From: Limiplasma sp964416065
Lineage (GTDB): Bacteria > Bacillota > Clostridia > Christensenellales > Aristaeellaceae
DNA length: 64,000 bases
Assembly: GCA_964416065.1 (NCBI GenBank)
Contig: CAYQCL010000005.1
Coordinates: 9,083 to 73,082, forward strand
Direction of reading: 5' to 3'
Below the pieces are notes generated by a model, which searched no databases, was not told the DNA's origin, and saw only the letters and a program-made list of their open reading frames with translations. Numbering within the stretch: the first letter of the stretch is position 1; every line of letters starts with the position of its first letter. The position numbers and the translations under genes were made by a program. Positions 26,075 through 34,450 of this stretch are shown piece after piece.

Positions 26075-28874
26075 CGGTTGCCTCTTTCTCCAGCCACCTG
26101 GCCAAGTTGAAAAAGATTTGATCGGCCACAGGATCCTGCCCCAACGACTGAGTTAGCCGCAAAGTGGAGAGCAGGTAACGTCCCTTTCCATAGGAGCGGA
26201 AAAACACATCGGCCGCGTCATACGCTCCGGATACGCCGGTGTAGTTCTGCTTATCCATCTCGTCCTGCCACCAACCGTAGCCGATCATGCCCAGTTCCCA
26301 GTCATGCCCTTGATTACGCACGGAGCGGCGCGGACAAACGTTTTGATACATCTCGCCCATCATGCCGTCGGGCAAACCGCGAAACAGTGGGTGTCCTCGA
26401 CGTATCACGTGATTGTTGGGGGTCCAATATCCAAAGCTCTCACAAGTGCGTAACGGGAAAGGAAGCAGTCCTTCCGGAAGCTCCATTTCGTTGACAACGC
26501 GTCTAATGCCCAACGGCAACTCGAGCACGGCTACTGTCGCTCCGGCCTGTGCAAAGGATGCAAGCTTTGCACCGTCTGTGGGAGTCAGGTTGCCCAGTAC
26601 ATAAATCACTCGGGAGCTGCTATCCGCTTCTCGCGAGGACAAGCCTGCACGATCCATCAGCTGGCGAAGCGTACCGCACGTATCATACAGGGAAAGTGGG
26701 CTCGATACGTCACAAACAGGTCGGAGCACGGAAAAGAATGTCTCGTTCTGAGCCGCACCCCATGTAACATTTATCCGATATTGTCCCTCTGGTAAAGGGC
26801 CAAGGCAAACGTCCTCTAACCGTACGGCGGTATGGTCAGCCCGTGCCATGTGCTCATATCGAAAGAATTCATTTCCATTTTCGTTTGTGATTTTTATCTG
26901 TAGAGATGCACTTAGATCTTCTGCGTCACTCACCACATGGCAGGCCAAAACTGGAGACTCGCCGGGGTAATAGTTGGCCTTGTCCGGACGGACTGATGTA
27001 AACGTTGCCGCAAACGCGTGCTTCATGACGGAATATGCCGCCTTGGGGCGACGATGAATGTCAAGCATGCCCGCTCCAACAACCCAGTCGCCATCCACAA
27101 AGGCATGAATGCCAATACCCGCCACTCGCGGATTGACACGACATGCCTCCAGCATATCCTTGTTAGCGGCCGCATGACGCTCTTGCTCCGCCTGACACCA
27201 TGCCTCCAATGATCCGAATTCTTCTAATATACCAGTATCACGCAGCAACCGCTGATAGGTGGAGTATAGCCGACGATGAATTTTGTAATCTGGGGTCAGA
27301 GGGTTAGCGCCGCATGCATAGGTTTGCATCACGGCGGACAGATCGGGAACACTGCCATATCCCAGTTCTGTTACGTTGGTCAGCACATCTGGAATGACCA
27401 AGCTTTCGGTATTGCTGCCCTTTGTCAGGCCAATGCGCTCCATTTCTGCTTGATTGTGACCCAAACAATACAATTCAGCATAGGTGTCGTTGTTCACCGG
27501 AGCGCCAGGATAGAAGTGTACGTCCGCAATCACAGAGGGGGACCATTTTCCCGGCAGATATACGCTGGCACCGTCGTAAAAACCGCCGGATTCGTCCAGA
27601 ATCATGCGGCTTTCGTCCAATCCGCGAGCGACCAGCGCCATGGGGTGGCGCAGGCGCTTGAGATCCTGCCGATGGACCTCGTTAAACACCTCCCACATTA
27701 CAATGCAGGGATGATTGCGATCTCGCAGAATCATTTCGCGTAAATCCTGTTCAATGCGATCTGCCATAGCAGGGGAGGACTGCGGCCAGAATCGCATACA
27801 TTCTACTGCAATGGCGCCTACCATCAGCATGCCCATGCGATCGGCCTTCTCATAGACGATAGGAGGTTGAGGTTTGCGCCAGGGACGCAGCAGGTTGAGT
27901 CCTGCTTCTTTGGCCAGCCGAAGCTCCTTTTCAATCAGATCTGGCGTTTCGGGGAAGGCCAGCGTGTTGGGATAGTACCCCTCGTAAAATGCGGCCTTGA
28001 GTAGCAGCTTTTTTCCGTTTAGATAGAAATCCCGACCACATACGGTAAATTCCCGCATGCCAAACACAAAGCTAAGCTCGTCCTGCTGACACCCATCTGA
28101 TTGCAGCTTCAAACAAACTCTGTAAAGGTTCGGCGCGTCAGGAGACCATAGAAGTGGAGAATGGATTGGAGCCTTAACTTCCAAATCAGACGTCCCTGGG
28201 CGCAGACGCAGTTCCCTGCGTTCTTCAAAGACGATTGCGCCATCGGCCTCCTGAGAGATCAGCGTTTCCAGGGTCGCATTGGATTCACATAGCAACGTAT
28301 TGTGTGCAGAAAAATAGATCATAGTCTGGCTGAGTCTTAGATCAGGACAGGCGAAGGGATGGGTAAGGTACAGGGCGCCCGTCAGCAGGAGGGTCACATC
28401 CTGCCATATTCCACCGGCGATAGCGCCGCGCCAGTGCGGCATTTCATTGTAGCCTAGTCCATCAATAGATTCGCGGCGTGTTATGAGAGGCGTAATTACG
28501 CGCACGACAAGGTGATTCTCGGAGCCAGGCAGCACAAGGTCGCTGATTTCAAATTCAAAATCCGTGTAGCCACCATCATGGTAGCCAATGGGGTGCCCGT
28601 TGAGCCATACCTCAGCACGGTAATTCACCGCACCAAAGCGCAGCCGTGCGCATCCGCCATCCATTCCGCCTTCATACACGAACGCACGGTGGAACCAGGC
28701 CACGCCTTCAAAGTCCTCCACGTAGGTTTCCAAACAGCAGGGAATGCATATCTGTCGCACGTCAGGACGGGCCAGCAGTACATCGTGCCGTTCCCAGTGC
28801 AGAGATTTGCCCTGCAGCTTATCATCAATGACAACCTGCCATATTCCGTTCAGGGACAATGCTGTTGCTTTCAT
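26064..28874 (-). CDS. Glycoside hydrolase family 2 (beta-galactosidase-like) with C-terminal GATase-like domain
   Basis: 936 residues, no signal peptide, so cytoplasmic. Domain order: jelly-roll sugar-binding domain (about 1-165, 'RLRFGAVNYRAEVWLNGHPI'), immunoglobulin-like domain (about 180-275), TIM barrel (about 280-600), a beta domain, and a C-terminal segment (about 750-930) resembling the class-I glutaminase-like fold ('RVIYVLGNLTPTDGAKLASF', 'HPLFRGLPDG'). Acid/base Glu399 is in 'MWEVFNEVH'; the probable nucleophile is Glu503 in 'VTELGYGS'. It would release a beta-linked sugar from an imported oligosaccharide, with galactose from agaro- or other galacto-oligosaccharides the favoured guess. 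It is co-transcribed with the importer and the sugar-acid pathway. AAAGGAGC precedes the ATG. Confidence 0.85.
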   Translation of the reverse strand: MKATALSLNGIWQVVIDDKLQGKSLHWERHDVLLARPDVRQICIPCCLETYVEDFEGVAWFHRAFVYEGGMDGGCARLRFGAVNYRAEVWLNGHPIGYHDGGYTDFEFEISDLVLPGSENHLVVRVITPLITRRESIDGLGYNEMPHWRGAIAGGIWQDVTLLLTGALYLTHPFACPDLRLSQTMIYFSAHNTLLCESNATLETLISQEADGAIVFEERRELRLRPGTSDLEVKAPIHSPLLWSPDAPNLYRVCLKLQSDGCQQDELSFVFGMREFTVCGRDFYLNGKKLLLKAAFYEGYYPNTLAFPETPDLIEKELRLAKEAGLNLLRPWRKPQPPIVYEKADRMGMLMVGAIAVECMRFWPQSSPAMADRIEQDLREMILRDRNHPCIVMWEVFNEVHRQDLKRLRHPMALVARGLDESRMILDESGGFYDGASVYLPGKWSPSVIADVHFYPGAPVNNDTYAELYCLGHNQAEMERIGLTKGSNTESLVIPDVLTNVTELGYGSVPDLSAVMQTYACGANPLTPDYKIHRRLYSTYQRLLRDTGILEEFGSLEAWCQAEQERHAAANKDMLEACRVNPRVAGIGIHAFVDGDWVVGAGMLDIHRRPKAAYSVMKHAFAATFTSVRPDKANYYPGESPVLACHVVSDAEDLSASLQIKITNENGNEFFRYEHMARADHTAVRLEDVCLGPLPEGQYRINVTWGAAQNETFFSVLRPVCDVSSPLSLYDTCGTLRQLMDRAGLSSREADSSSRVIYVLGNLTPTDGAKLASFAQAGATVAVLELPLGIRRVVNEMELPEGLLPFPLRTCESFGYWTPNNHVIRRGHPLFRGLPDGMMGEMYQNVCPRRSVRNQGHDWELGMIGYGWWQDEMDKQNYTGVSGAYDAADVFFRSYGKGRYLLSTLRLTQSLGQDPVADQIFFNLARWLEKEATDEN

Positions 28875-28952
28875 GCTTATGGCTCCTTTGGCAGTTGATC
28901 AATAGTGGGGACAGGGCGGCAACCACCCCGTCCCCTGATAGGCTCGGCATGC

Positions 28953-30233
28953 TTATTGGTATGAAGCCAGCAGGGTATCCAGTTCATCCTTTACGTAGGC
29001 CATTCCGTCCGCAGCCGTCATATCACCTACGGCAATCTGGTCGCGTACCTCGTTCCATACTTCCATAAACAGGTCGTTGTCAGGGATCCAAGGGGCCGCG
29101 ACTGCGGTGGAAGCACAGGCCTGGTAGACCTCAGAATGAACGGGAGGATCATACACCAGCACGCCGGATTCAAAGGCTTCTACCACGGGAATGCCGCCGC
29201 CTCCATTTGCCATCATAGATTTTGCATTTTCGTAGTTGCTGAAAAATTGAATCACTTCCCATGCCTCGTCAGGATGGGCGGAATTAGCGGGAATGGTATA
29301 GGCCAGACCGGAACCCCAGTTGCCGGTTTGTGTGCCTTGTGGGCCTACAGGCCAAGGCACAATGCCGTATTCGAAGGGAAGATCACGGAAGGAGGCGCGA
29401 TAGTACAGGCAATCGCCCCACATAGCGGCACGTTGCGCAGGAACCATTGAGGTGGGATAGTTTTCTGCGGCGATGCATAGCGGCGCCACACCATACTCCG
29501 TGTGTAGCTTAAACATGAAGTCCACAGCCTCTACAAACGCACTGTCTGTCAGCAGACTTTCGGTCTTATCCTCGTTGTAAAAGGAAGCGCCATTGCTCCA
29601 TACCCAGTTGGCAGTCCACCAGATCCCCTCTTCAGAGGTAAAGCCATACACCTTGTCGGTACCTTCGCCCGTAGTCAACTTTTGGGCATATTCCAGAAAT
29701 ACATCCCAGGTCCATTGGCCGCGCTGCCAGAGGTCGTAAGGATCCTCGAGACCGGCGTTTTTTATCATCTCCATGTTGTAGCCGATACACATCACGTTGA
29801 TTTCGGCGGGTATACCGGTGGGATAACCCATGGGACTGTGTGTCTCGGTTAGATGGGGATAAAAATGATTCCAGCCGGGCTGGCTGATGTCATAGGTGGT
29901 CTCCACGTAAGGGGTCAGATCCATCAACGCATTCTTTGAGGAAAACACGTTGATATTGTAATCGTTCACATGTGCTAGGTCAGGAGCGTTGCCAGAGGCG
30001 ATGCGGGTAAGAAGCTTTTCGTGGTGCTCATCAGAGGCGGTAAAGGTGATTTTCACCTTAATATCGTCATGCGTAGCGTTAAACGCATCGGCAATCGCGG
30101 GGTAAACTGCGTCGCACCAGTCCGAGATGGCCATAAACTCTAACACTACGGGTTCATCGGACTGTGCCAGAGCGGAACCCGACAAGCCCAAAAGCATGAT
30201 TAGGGCAAGTAGAACAGCCAGCTTTTTTTTCAT
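28953..30233 (-). CDS. Sugar ABC transporter substrate-binding protein (family 1)
   Basis: 426 residues. A type I signal peptide ('KKLAVLLALIMLLGLSGSALA', Ala-Gln cleavage) precedes a mature protein typical of extracellular carbohydrate-binding proteins ('FNATHDDIKVKITFTASDE', 'GNAPDLAHVNDYNINVFSSK', C-terminal 'EVWNEVRDQIAVGDM'). No lipobox Cys is seen, which is unusual for a Gram-positive binding protein; it would need another means of surface retention. It belongs to the operon of two MalF/MalG-type permeases; no ATPase gene is present, so a shared MsmX-like ATPase encoded elsewhere is expected. Ligand likely an oligosaccharide. Confidence 0.92.
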   Translation of the reverse strand: MKKKLAVLLALIMLLGLSGSALAQSDEPVVLEFMAISDWCDAVYPAIADAFNATHDDIKVKITFTASDEHHEKLLTRIASGNAPDLAHVNDYNINVFSSKNALMDLTPYVETTYDISQPGWNHFYPHLTETHSPMGYPTGIPAEINVMCIGYNMEMIKNAGLEDPYDLWQRGQWTWDVFLEYAQKLTTGEGTDKVYGFTSEEGIWWTANWVWSNGASFYNEDKTESLLTDSAFVEAVDFMFKLHTEYGVAPLCIAAENYPTSMVPAQRAAMWGDCLYYRASFRDLPFEYGIVPWPVGPQGTQTGNWGSGLAYTIPANSAHPDEAWEVIQFFSNYENAKSMMANGGGGIPVVEAFESGVLVYDPPVHSEVYQACASTAVAAPWIPDNDLFMEVWNEVRDQIAVGDMTAADGMAYVKDELDTLLASYQ

Positions 30234-30316
30234 AATACATTCTCCTCATATTATAGAGTAGTAGTTTAGTGGTTAACGAAATTTTCTTCGTTTCCCTCCT
30301 CCCAAAGACTTGACTT

Positions 30317-30379
30317 TTAATAGTTAGTCTTTTCTTTATTGATGGAAGATCGGTCATTCCGTTGCCGCTGCATTGGCAT
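30317..30379 (-). CDS. Putative 20-residue small ORF between permease and binding protein
   Basis: ATG to TAA, 20 codons, encoding a very basic, polar peptide (begins MPMQRQRNDR). It has an unusually perfect AAGGAGGTG site 4 bases before the ATG. It lies in the 208-base gap between the second permease and the binding-protein gene. It could be a coupling or leader peptide that lets ribosomes reach the highly expressed receptor gene, or a chance ORF. The ribosome binding site is the main support. Confidence 0.4.
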   Translation of the reverse strand: MPMQRQRNDRSSINKEKTNY

Positions 30380-30441
30380 TGTCACCTCCTTGTATTTGGC
30401 GGCAGTTGCATTTCGGTCAAATTTTTTCGTCAGGAAAACGA

Positions 30442-31272
30442 TCAGCCTTTCACGCCTGAGGAGACGACGCTTTCCATAAAGTAACGCTGCGAGAAAATAT
30501 AAAACACAAGCATAGGGATGACCCCTACCGAGGCGGCCGCCATCTGATGAGGCAAGTCCACGGTAAAGGTTGTTTTGTACATGGACAGCACCACAGGCAA
30601 CGTGCGCAGCGCAGGCGAATCCACCACAATCATAGGCCAGAGCAGGTCGTTCCAAGGGGCAGTGAAGGAAAATACACCCAATACCAGTAGCTGAGATTGG
30701 CATAATGGCAGCATCAATGACACAAATCGGGTCATGTAGCCACCACCGTCGATGATAATGGATTCCTCCAGCTCGCGTGGAATTTGCATAAAGCTCTGCC
30801 TAAGCAAAAACACGCCAAAGGGTGTAAAAAAGTAGGGCAACAGAATACCAGTATACGAATCCAGCAACGATAGCTTTTGCGCAATCAAATAGGTTGGAAT
30901 TAGTGTTACAAAGGTGGGCACCATCAGCGAAGCCATGAACAGAAGGAAAATCTTATCGCGCCCGGGAAAGGACAGACGAGCGAAGGCGTAGGCACCCGTG
31001 GAAGAGGTAAAAAGCTGCAAAACCAAAGCCAGAAGCGCAATACACAGCGTATGGAAAAAGGTTTGAAGAACGCCGTCGCCAATGAGCACATCCGTCCAGT
31101 TTTGCCATTGCGGATCACTTGGCCAAAGAGTGGGCGGAATGATGGTAGCCTCCGTGATTGTTTTAATGGACGTGACTAGCATCCAAAACAAGGGGAAGAC
31201 CATCACTACAGCGCCCAGGATTAACGCAAGATGAATGAGGCCCGTGGCTAGTGGAGATCTTTGACGTTTCAT
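30442..31272 (-). CDS. Sugar ABC transporter permease (MalG-like)
   Basis: 276 residues with six membrane segments. The EAA coupling motif reads 'ELEESIIIDGGGYMTRFVSL', with the usual 'P' and 'G' contacts nearby ('FTPFGVFLLRQSFMQIPREL'). The C-terminal 'QRYFMESVVSSGVKG' is the classical MalG-type ending ('qryfv.Gl..GavKG'). The start was set at the ATG with GAGGAGGT 6 bases upstream, 11 bases beyond the stop of the first permease. It partners with that permease to form the channel. Confidence 0.95.
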   Translation of the reverse strand: MKRQRSPLATGLIHLALILGAVVMVFPLFWMLVTSIKTITEATIIPPTLWPSDPQWQNWTDVLIGDGVLQTFFHTLCIALLALVLQLFTSSTGAYAFARLSFPGRDKIFLLFMASLMVPTFVTLIPTYLIAQKLSLLDSYTGILLPYFFTPFGVFLLRQSFMQIPRELEESIIIDGGGYMTRFVSLMLPLCQSQLLVLGVFSFTAPWNDLLWPMIVVDSPALRTLPVVLSMYKTTFTVDLPHQMAAASVGVIPMLVFYIFSQRYFMESVVSSGVKG

Positions 31273-31283
31273 GGCGCACCTCC

Positions 31284-32183
31284 TCAATCATAATAAACCC
31301 AGCGCTTTTGTCCATACCACTGCAACAGCGTTAACAGCATGATGATGACGAACAGCGCCGTGGACAATGCCGCCGCGTATCCAAAGTCAAAGCGCTTAAA
31401 GGCGTTGGAGTAAATGTAATAGCCGATGGTACGCGTAGCTCCTGCCGGTCCACCCTTGGTCATGATGTAGATGGGATCAAAAATTTGGAAGGAGAAAATG
31501 ACCTCTGTAATCATGACAAACAAAATGGTGGGGGAAAGAAGAGGAAATGTTACGTAACGGAAACGCTGCCAAGCACTAGCACCATTTAAATAGCTTACCT
31601 CATAGAGTGACTGGTCAATAGCAGTCATGCCGCCAAGCAGAAGAAGCGTGGTATAACCAAGCTGTTTCCAAGACGAAACAATAATCAAAGATAGCATGGC
31701 TATGCTTTTGCTTGTTAACCATGGTACTGAAGATAAGCCTACAAGATTGAGCAGATAGTTTATTGGTCCCACGTCCTGCGAAAACAGAAAGCTCCACACA
31801 ACGGCTGCCGCTGCCCATGGAATGATAACCGGTATAAAGTAGATGGATTTGTATAGCTCGGCACCTTTCAAGCCCTTGTGAAATAATGAGCTCAACACTA
31901 GTCCAAGCGTCAGACGGAATATCATGCAGCCTACCACATAATAGAACGTTTGCGAAAGCACACGGTAAAATGTGCTGTCCCGGAACATTTTTGCTAGCAG
32001 TGACACTCCTGCAAATGTTGGCGTTCCAATCAAATCCCAGTTGAACAGGCTTAACACAAAGGTAAACAGCGTGGGTAATAGCCGTACCACCAAAAATCCT
32101 AAAAGGCATGGCAATAGGAATACCCATGCTACTCTGGCTTCGTGCTTTTGGCGCTGTGTTCTAACGGAAGGAATAGCGGTCAT
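31284..32183 (-). CDS. Sugar ABC transporter permease (MalF/UgpA-like)
   Basis: 299 residues with six membrane segments. N-terminal 'HEARVAWVFLLPCLLGFLVV' and 'FTFVLSLFNWDLIG' are typical of MalF/UgpA permeases. The EAA loop is 'LYEVSYLNGASAWQRFRYVT', and the C-terminal helices are normal. Two closely spaced ATGs exist; the second was chosen because AAGGAG then lies 8 bases upstream, but the first is possible (3 residues longer). It is the first gene of the catabolic operon, behind a near-consensus promoter. Confidence 0.93.
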   Translation of the reverse strand: MTAIPSVRTQRQKHEARVAWVFLLPCLLGFLVVRLLPTLFTFVLSLFNWDLIGTPTFAGVSLLAKMFRDSTFYRVLSQTFYYVVGCMIFRLTLGLVLSSLFHKGLKGAELYKSIYFIPVIIPWAAAAVVWSFLFSQDVGPINYLLNLVGLSSVPWLTSKSIAMLSLIIVSSWKQLGYTTLLLLGGMTAIDQSLYEVSYLNGASAWQRFRYVTFPLLSPTILFVMITEVIFSFQIFDPIYIMTKGGPAGATRTIGYYIYSNAFKRFDFGYAAALSTALFVIIMLLTLLQWYGQKRWVYYD

Positions 32184-32232
32184 TTTCATCACTCCTTATC
32201 TTTTATATTTAATAAGTGATTTTATATTTATC

Positions 32233-32261
32233 ATTATATAGGACGATTCGACAAGTGTCAA
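32233..32261 (-). promoter_or_regulatory. Near-consensus promoter of the sugar uptake and catabolism operon
   Basis: Minus strand: TTGACA, exactly 17 bp, TATAAT, both boxes matching consensus. It is about 50 bases before the first permease start. Such a strong core promoter for an accessory sugar operon implies tight repression or catabolite control, with the divergent IclR protein as the obvious candidate. Confidence 0.9.
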
Positions 32262-32565
32262 GACCTAAAGTTTGTGATTTTTTATAAATTCAAATCAGAT
32301 TGGCTTTAGCCAAAATAGAGCGGGCCCATGTGATGATAAATAGAAATATATTCCTGAAAATTACATTTCAAATGATGCTAATCAATTCTGCTATGGACAG
32401 AATTCCAAATCATCCATAGTCGCGCTTTGTCAGGGTATCCTACCTAATCGCCTGACCTTATGTGTATACATAATATGTTAAATTGGTTCGCATGAAGTGT
32501 AGAAAATGTTTTTTTTGTGTGTTATGCTATACATAATCTATTGAGAGTATTGGAGGCTGTTTGAC
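32262..32565. promoter_or_regulatory. Divergent control region with repeated candidate IclR operator
   Basis: AT-rich intergenic sequence. Two near-palindromic sites share the exact 10-mer TATACATAAT: TTATGTGTATACATAA (32458-32473) and TTATGCTATACATAA (32522-32536), the 10-mers being 63 bases apart, about six helical turns. The second site lies about 30 bases before the iclR start and may overlap its promoter. No additional gene is visible here. Confidence 0.55.
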
Positions 32566-33336
32566 ATGGGACGGACCTACAGCGCACCCGCTGCCCGTAA
32601 GGCAATTTGCCTGCTAGAGTTGATGGCAACGGAGGATAAACCCTTTTCTGTTACGGAACTGGCAATGCGTTTGGATGTAACGGTCAACTCGGTCTTTCGT
32701 ATTTTAAAAGAATTGGAGATGCTTCAGTATATTACAAAAAATGAAAACGATAGCACCTACACGCTCACAGCCAAGCTTTATTATTTGGGTGTCTCACTCA
32801 GCTCTCGCATTTCATTGAAGAATTCTGCCTATCCCTTCCTTACCCGATTGCGGGAGGGAACACACGAAACAACGCTTTTGACGACATTCGGTCAGAATTA
32901 TTCCACTTTGATTGTTGACCAGCAGATTAGTAGCGAGCCCATCAAATTCATTTCCACCGTGGGATTGGAGTATGCGTCCTACTCATCCGCTATGGGCAAG
33001 GCTATGCTGGCCTACCTCAGTACGCCAGAGCTAGAAAATTATCTCGCGCGCGTCACCTTTATTAAGGTGACCGAATATACGATCTCATCCGCAGATGATC
33101 TACGCCGTGAGCTTTTGCAAGTACGTACACAGGGATATGCCGTGGACTTGCAGGAATCGGTTCTGGGGCTCAAGTGTGTAGCGGCGCCTATCTTTTCTAT
33201 TGGGGGACGGCTGGAGGGAGCGCTGGGGGTGTCAGCACTAGCCTTTCGCTTGCCTGACGCAAAGCTGGCCTTCGTAGCGCAAGAGGTATGTCGGCAGGCG
33301 CGGCTTTTGTCTGCCTCACTAGGATATAACGTATAA
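32566..33336 (+). CDS. IclR-family transcriptional regulator of the sugar operon
   Basis: 256 residues. An N-terminal winged helix-turn-helix (about 8-70: 'AICLLELMATEDKPFSVTEL', 'VTVNSVFRILKELEMLQYI') is followed by a GAF-like effector domain (about 85-250) with 'VGLEYASYSSAMGKAMLAYL' and 'GYAVDLQESVLGLKCVAAPI', the usual ligand-binding stretch. IclR proteins often sense pathway intermediates such as 2-keto-3-deoxy acids (for example KdgR), which suits this operon. It is transcribed divergently from the permease gene, with repeated candidate operators between. Its GC content is low, like the operon. Confidence 0.92.
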   Translation: MGRTYSAPAARKAICLLELMATEDKPFSVTELAMRLDVTVNSVFRILKELEMLQYITKNENDSTYTLTAKLYYLGVSLSSRISLKNSAYPFLTRLREGTHETTLLTTFGQNYSTLIVDQQISSEPIKFISTVGLEYASYSSAMGKAMLAYLSTPELENYLARVTFIKVTEYTISSADDLRRELLQVRTQGYAVDLQESVLGLKCVAAPIFSIGGRLEGALGVSALAFRLPDAKLAFVAQEVCRQARLLSASLGYNV

Positions 33337-33440
33337 AAAAAGTTACAATTCTTGCCTACGTCAACATGCTCTGCAAATGAAATCCAAAACCTGGAGAAGA
33401 CTTAAAGGTTTAAAAAAATACAATCATTGTGTCAACTAAA

Positions 33441-33481
33441 AAACACGCAAAATCACCCTGCTGGTGTTTTGCGTGCTTTTT
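33441..33481. terminator. Bidirectional terminator between iclR and tRNA-Val
   Basis: A stem of about 13 bp (CACGCAAAA-CACC paired with GGTG-TTTTGCGTG, one bulged T) with A-rich sequence on the left and GCTTTTTG on the right. It can serve iclR on the plus strand and the tRNA transcript on the minus strand. Confidence 0.8.
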
Positions 33482-33524
33482 GTCATCCGATATATAAAAA
33501 ATCCATCTCTTTTGAGACGGATTT

Positions 33525-33600
33525 TGGTGGTCTGTACTGGACTCGAACCAGTGACCCCATCGATGTGAACGATGTGCTCTACCAACTGAGCCAACAGACC
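33525..33600 (-). tRNA. tRNA-Val (anticodon CAC)
   Basis: The minus strand folds as a complete cloverleaf. Acceptor GGTCTGT pairs with ACAGACC, with encoded ACCA at the end. The D arm is GCTCAGTTGGTAGAGC, the anticodon stem CATCG/CGATG has loop TTCACAT giving anticodon CAC, and the T arm is ACTGG-TTCGAGT-CCAGT. Anticodon CAC reads GUG. The gene is single, with its own strong promoter. Confidence 0.95.
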
Positions 33601-33620
33601 ACGTCTTAACGACGCTGATT

Positions 33621-33649
33621 ATTATACCATACTTCGGCGGGATTGTCAA
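33621..33649 (-). promoter_or_regulatory. Promoter for tRNA-Val
   Basis: Minus strand TTGACA, 17 bp, TATAAT with an extended TGG, about 20 bases before the tRNA 5' end. The rest of 33650-33930 shows no gene. Confidence 0.9.
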
Positions 33650-33930
33650 TCATCCGCGAGAAAAAAGCTTGTAAGTTTCCCTCTTAGCCGGTTTTGATGC
33701 TCTGACGTAAATAATCAAAAAAGGACGCTGCTCTCGCAAAACAATCAAAACGGAGGAAGGACGAAAACCAAAGTTGCGAAAAACGTTTTGGGCAAATCAC
33801 TTCAGTCTGTCAAGCAAGAAAAATGAGCATATCAGGGGCAGCGCTTGATGTGCGACTTGTGTTTTCTTCAATAGCAATATATAATCAAAGCCCGAGCATG
33901 AATTTTTGTTTTGGAATGGGAGGATACCAT

Positions 33931-34317
33931 ATGGGAAATGAAGTTGCGCTGGGGAACATTATGGTTGATTGCGATGACGAAAAGAGATTGCAAAAATTCT
34001 ATGGTGAACTGTTGAATTGGGAAATGTGCGAACTGTTCGCAAGACCGGCTGTTTACAGCTCTTCTGGAATTGTATTTCTGTTTATCGAGGAGAAGGATTA
34101 TGTCCGTCCCGTATGGCCGGAGGAAACGGGAACGCAGCAGAAACAAATGCATTTTGATTTTCAAGTGGATAACGTCATGGAAATGGTTCAGAAAGCGAAA
34201 GCATTGGGCGCCGAAAAATCGAGCGCGCAGTTTGGCGGGGAGGATTTTGTCACCATGTTTGATCCGGCAGGCATCCGTTCTGTCTGTGTCAAAAATGACG
34301 ATTTTCAGTCTGTATAG
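33931..34317 (+). CDS. VOC-superfamily (glyoxalase/dioxygenase fold) protein
   Basis: 128 residues forming the duplicated beta-alpha-beta-beta-beta fold: 'GNIMVDCDDEKRLQKFYGEL' in the first module and 'MHFDFQVDNVMEMVQKAKAL', 'GEDFVTMFDPAGIRSVCV' in the second. Members include glyoxalase I, fosfomycin and bleomycin resistance proteins and many uncharacterised enzymes; the metal-ligand set is not clear enough to choose. A longer in-frame start exists upstream, but GGGAGGA lies 7 bases before this ATG. It appears to stand alone. Confidence 0.85.
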   Translation: MGNEVALGNIMVDCDDEKRLQKFYGELLNWEMCELFARPAVYSSSGIVFLFIEEKDYVRPVWPEETGTQQKQMHFDFQVDNVMEMVQKAKALGAEKSSAQFGGEDFVTMFDPAGIRSVCVKNDDFQSV

Positions 34318-34450
34318 AGAAGACTTCAAAATACAGACTGCGTAATATTGGGAAATTCTCCGTTGCATGACGCCATGAAGAAATGCAGGTATCGGACGGA
34401 GTCAGCCGCAATAGAAGCTCGGACGCGGGAGCAAAACGCGTTTCCGGGGG

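Noticed and set aside
30253..30258. TATAAT just upstream of the binding-protein gene as an internal promoter
   Set aside because: It is only about 20 bases before the start with no acceptable -35. It would leave almost no leader before the ribosome binding site, so it is probably coincidental.
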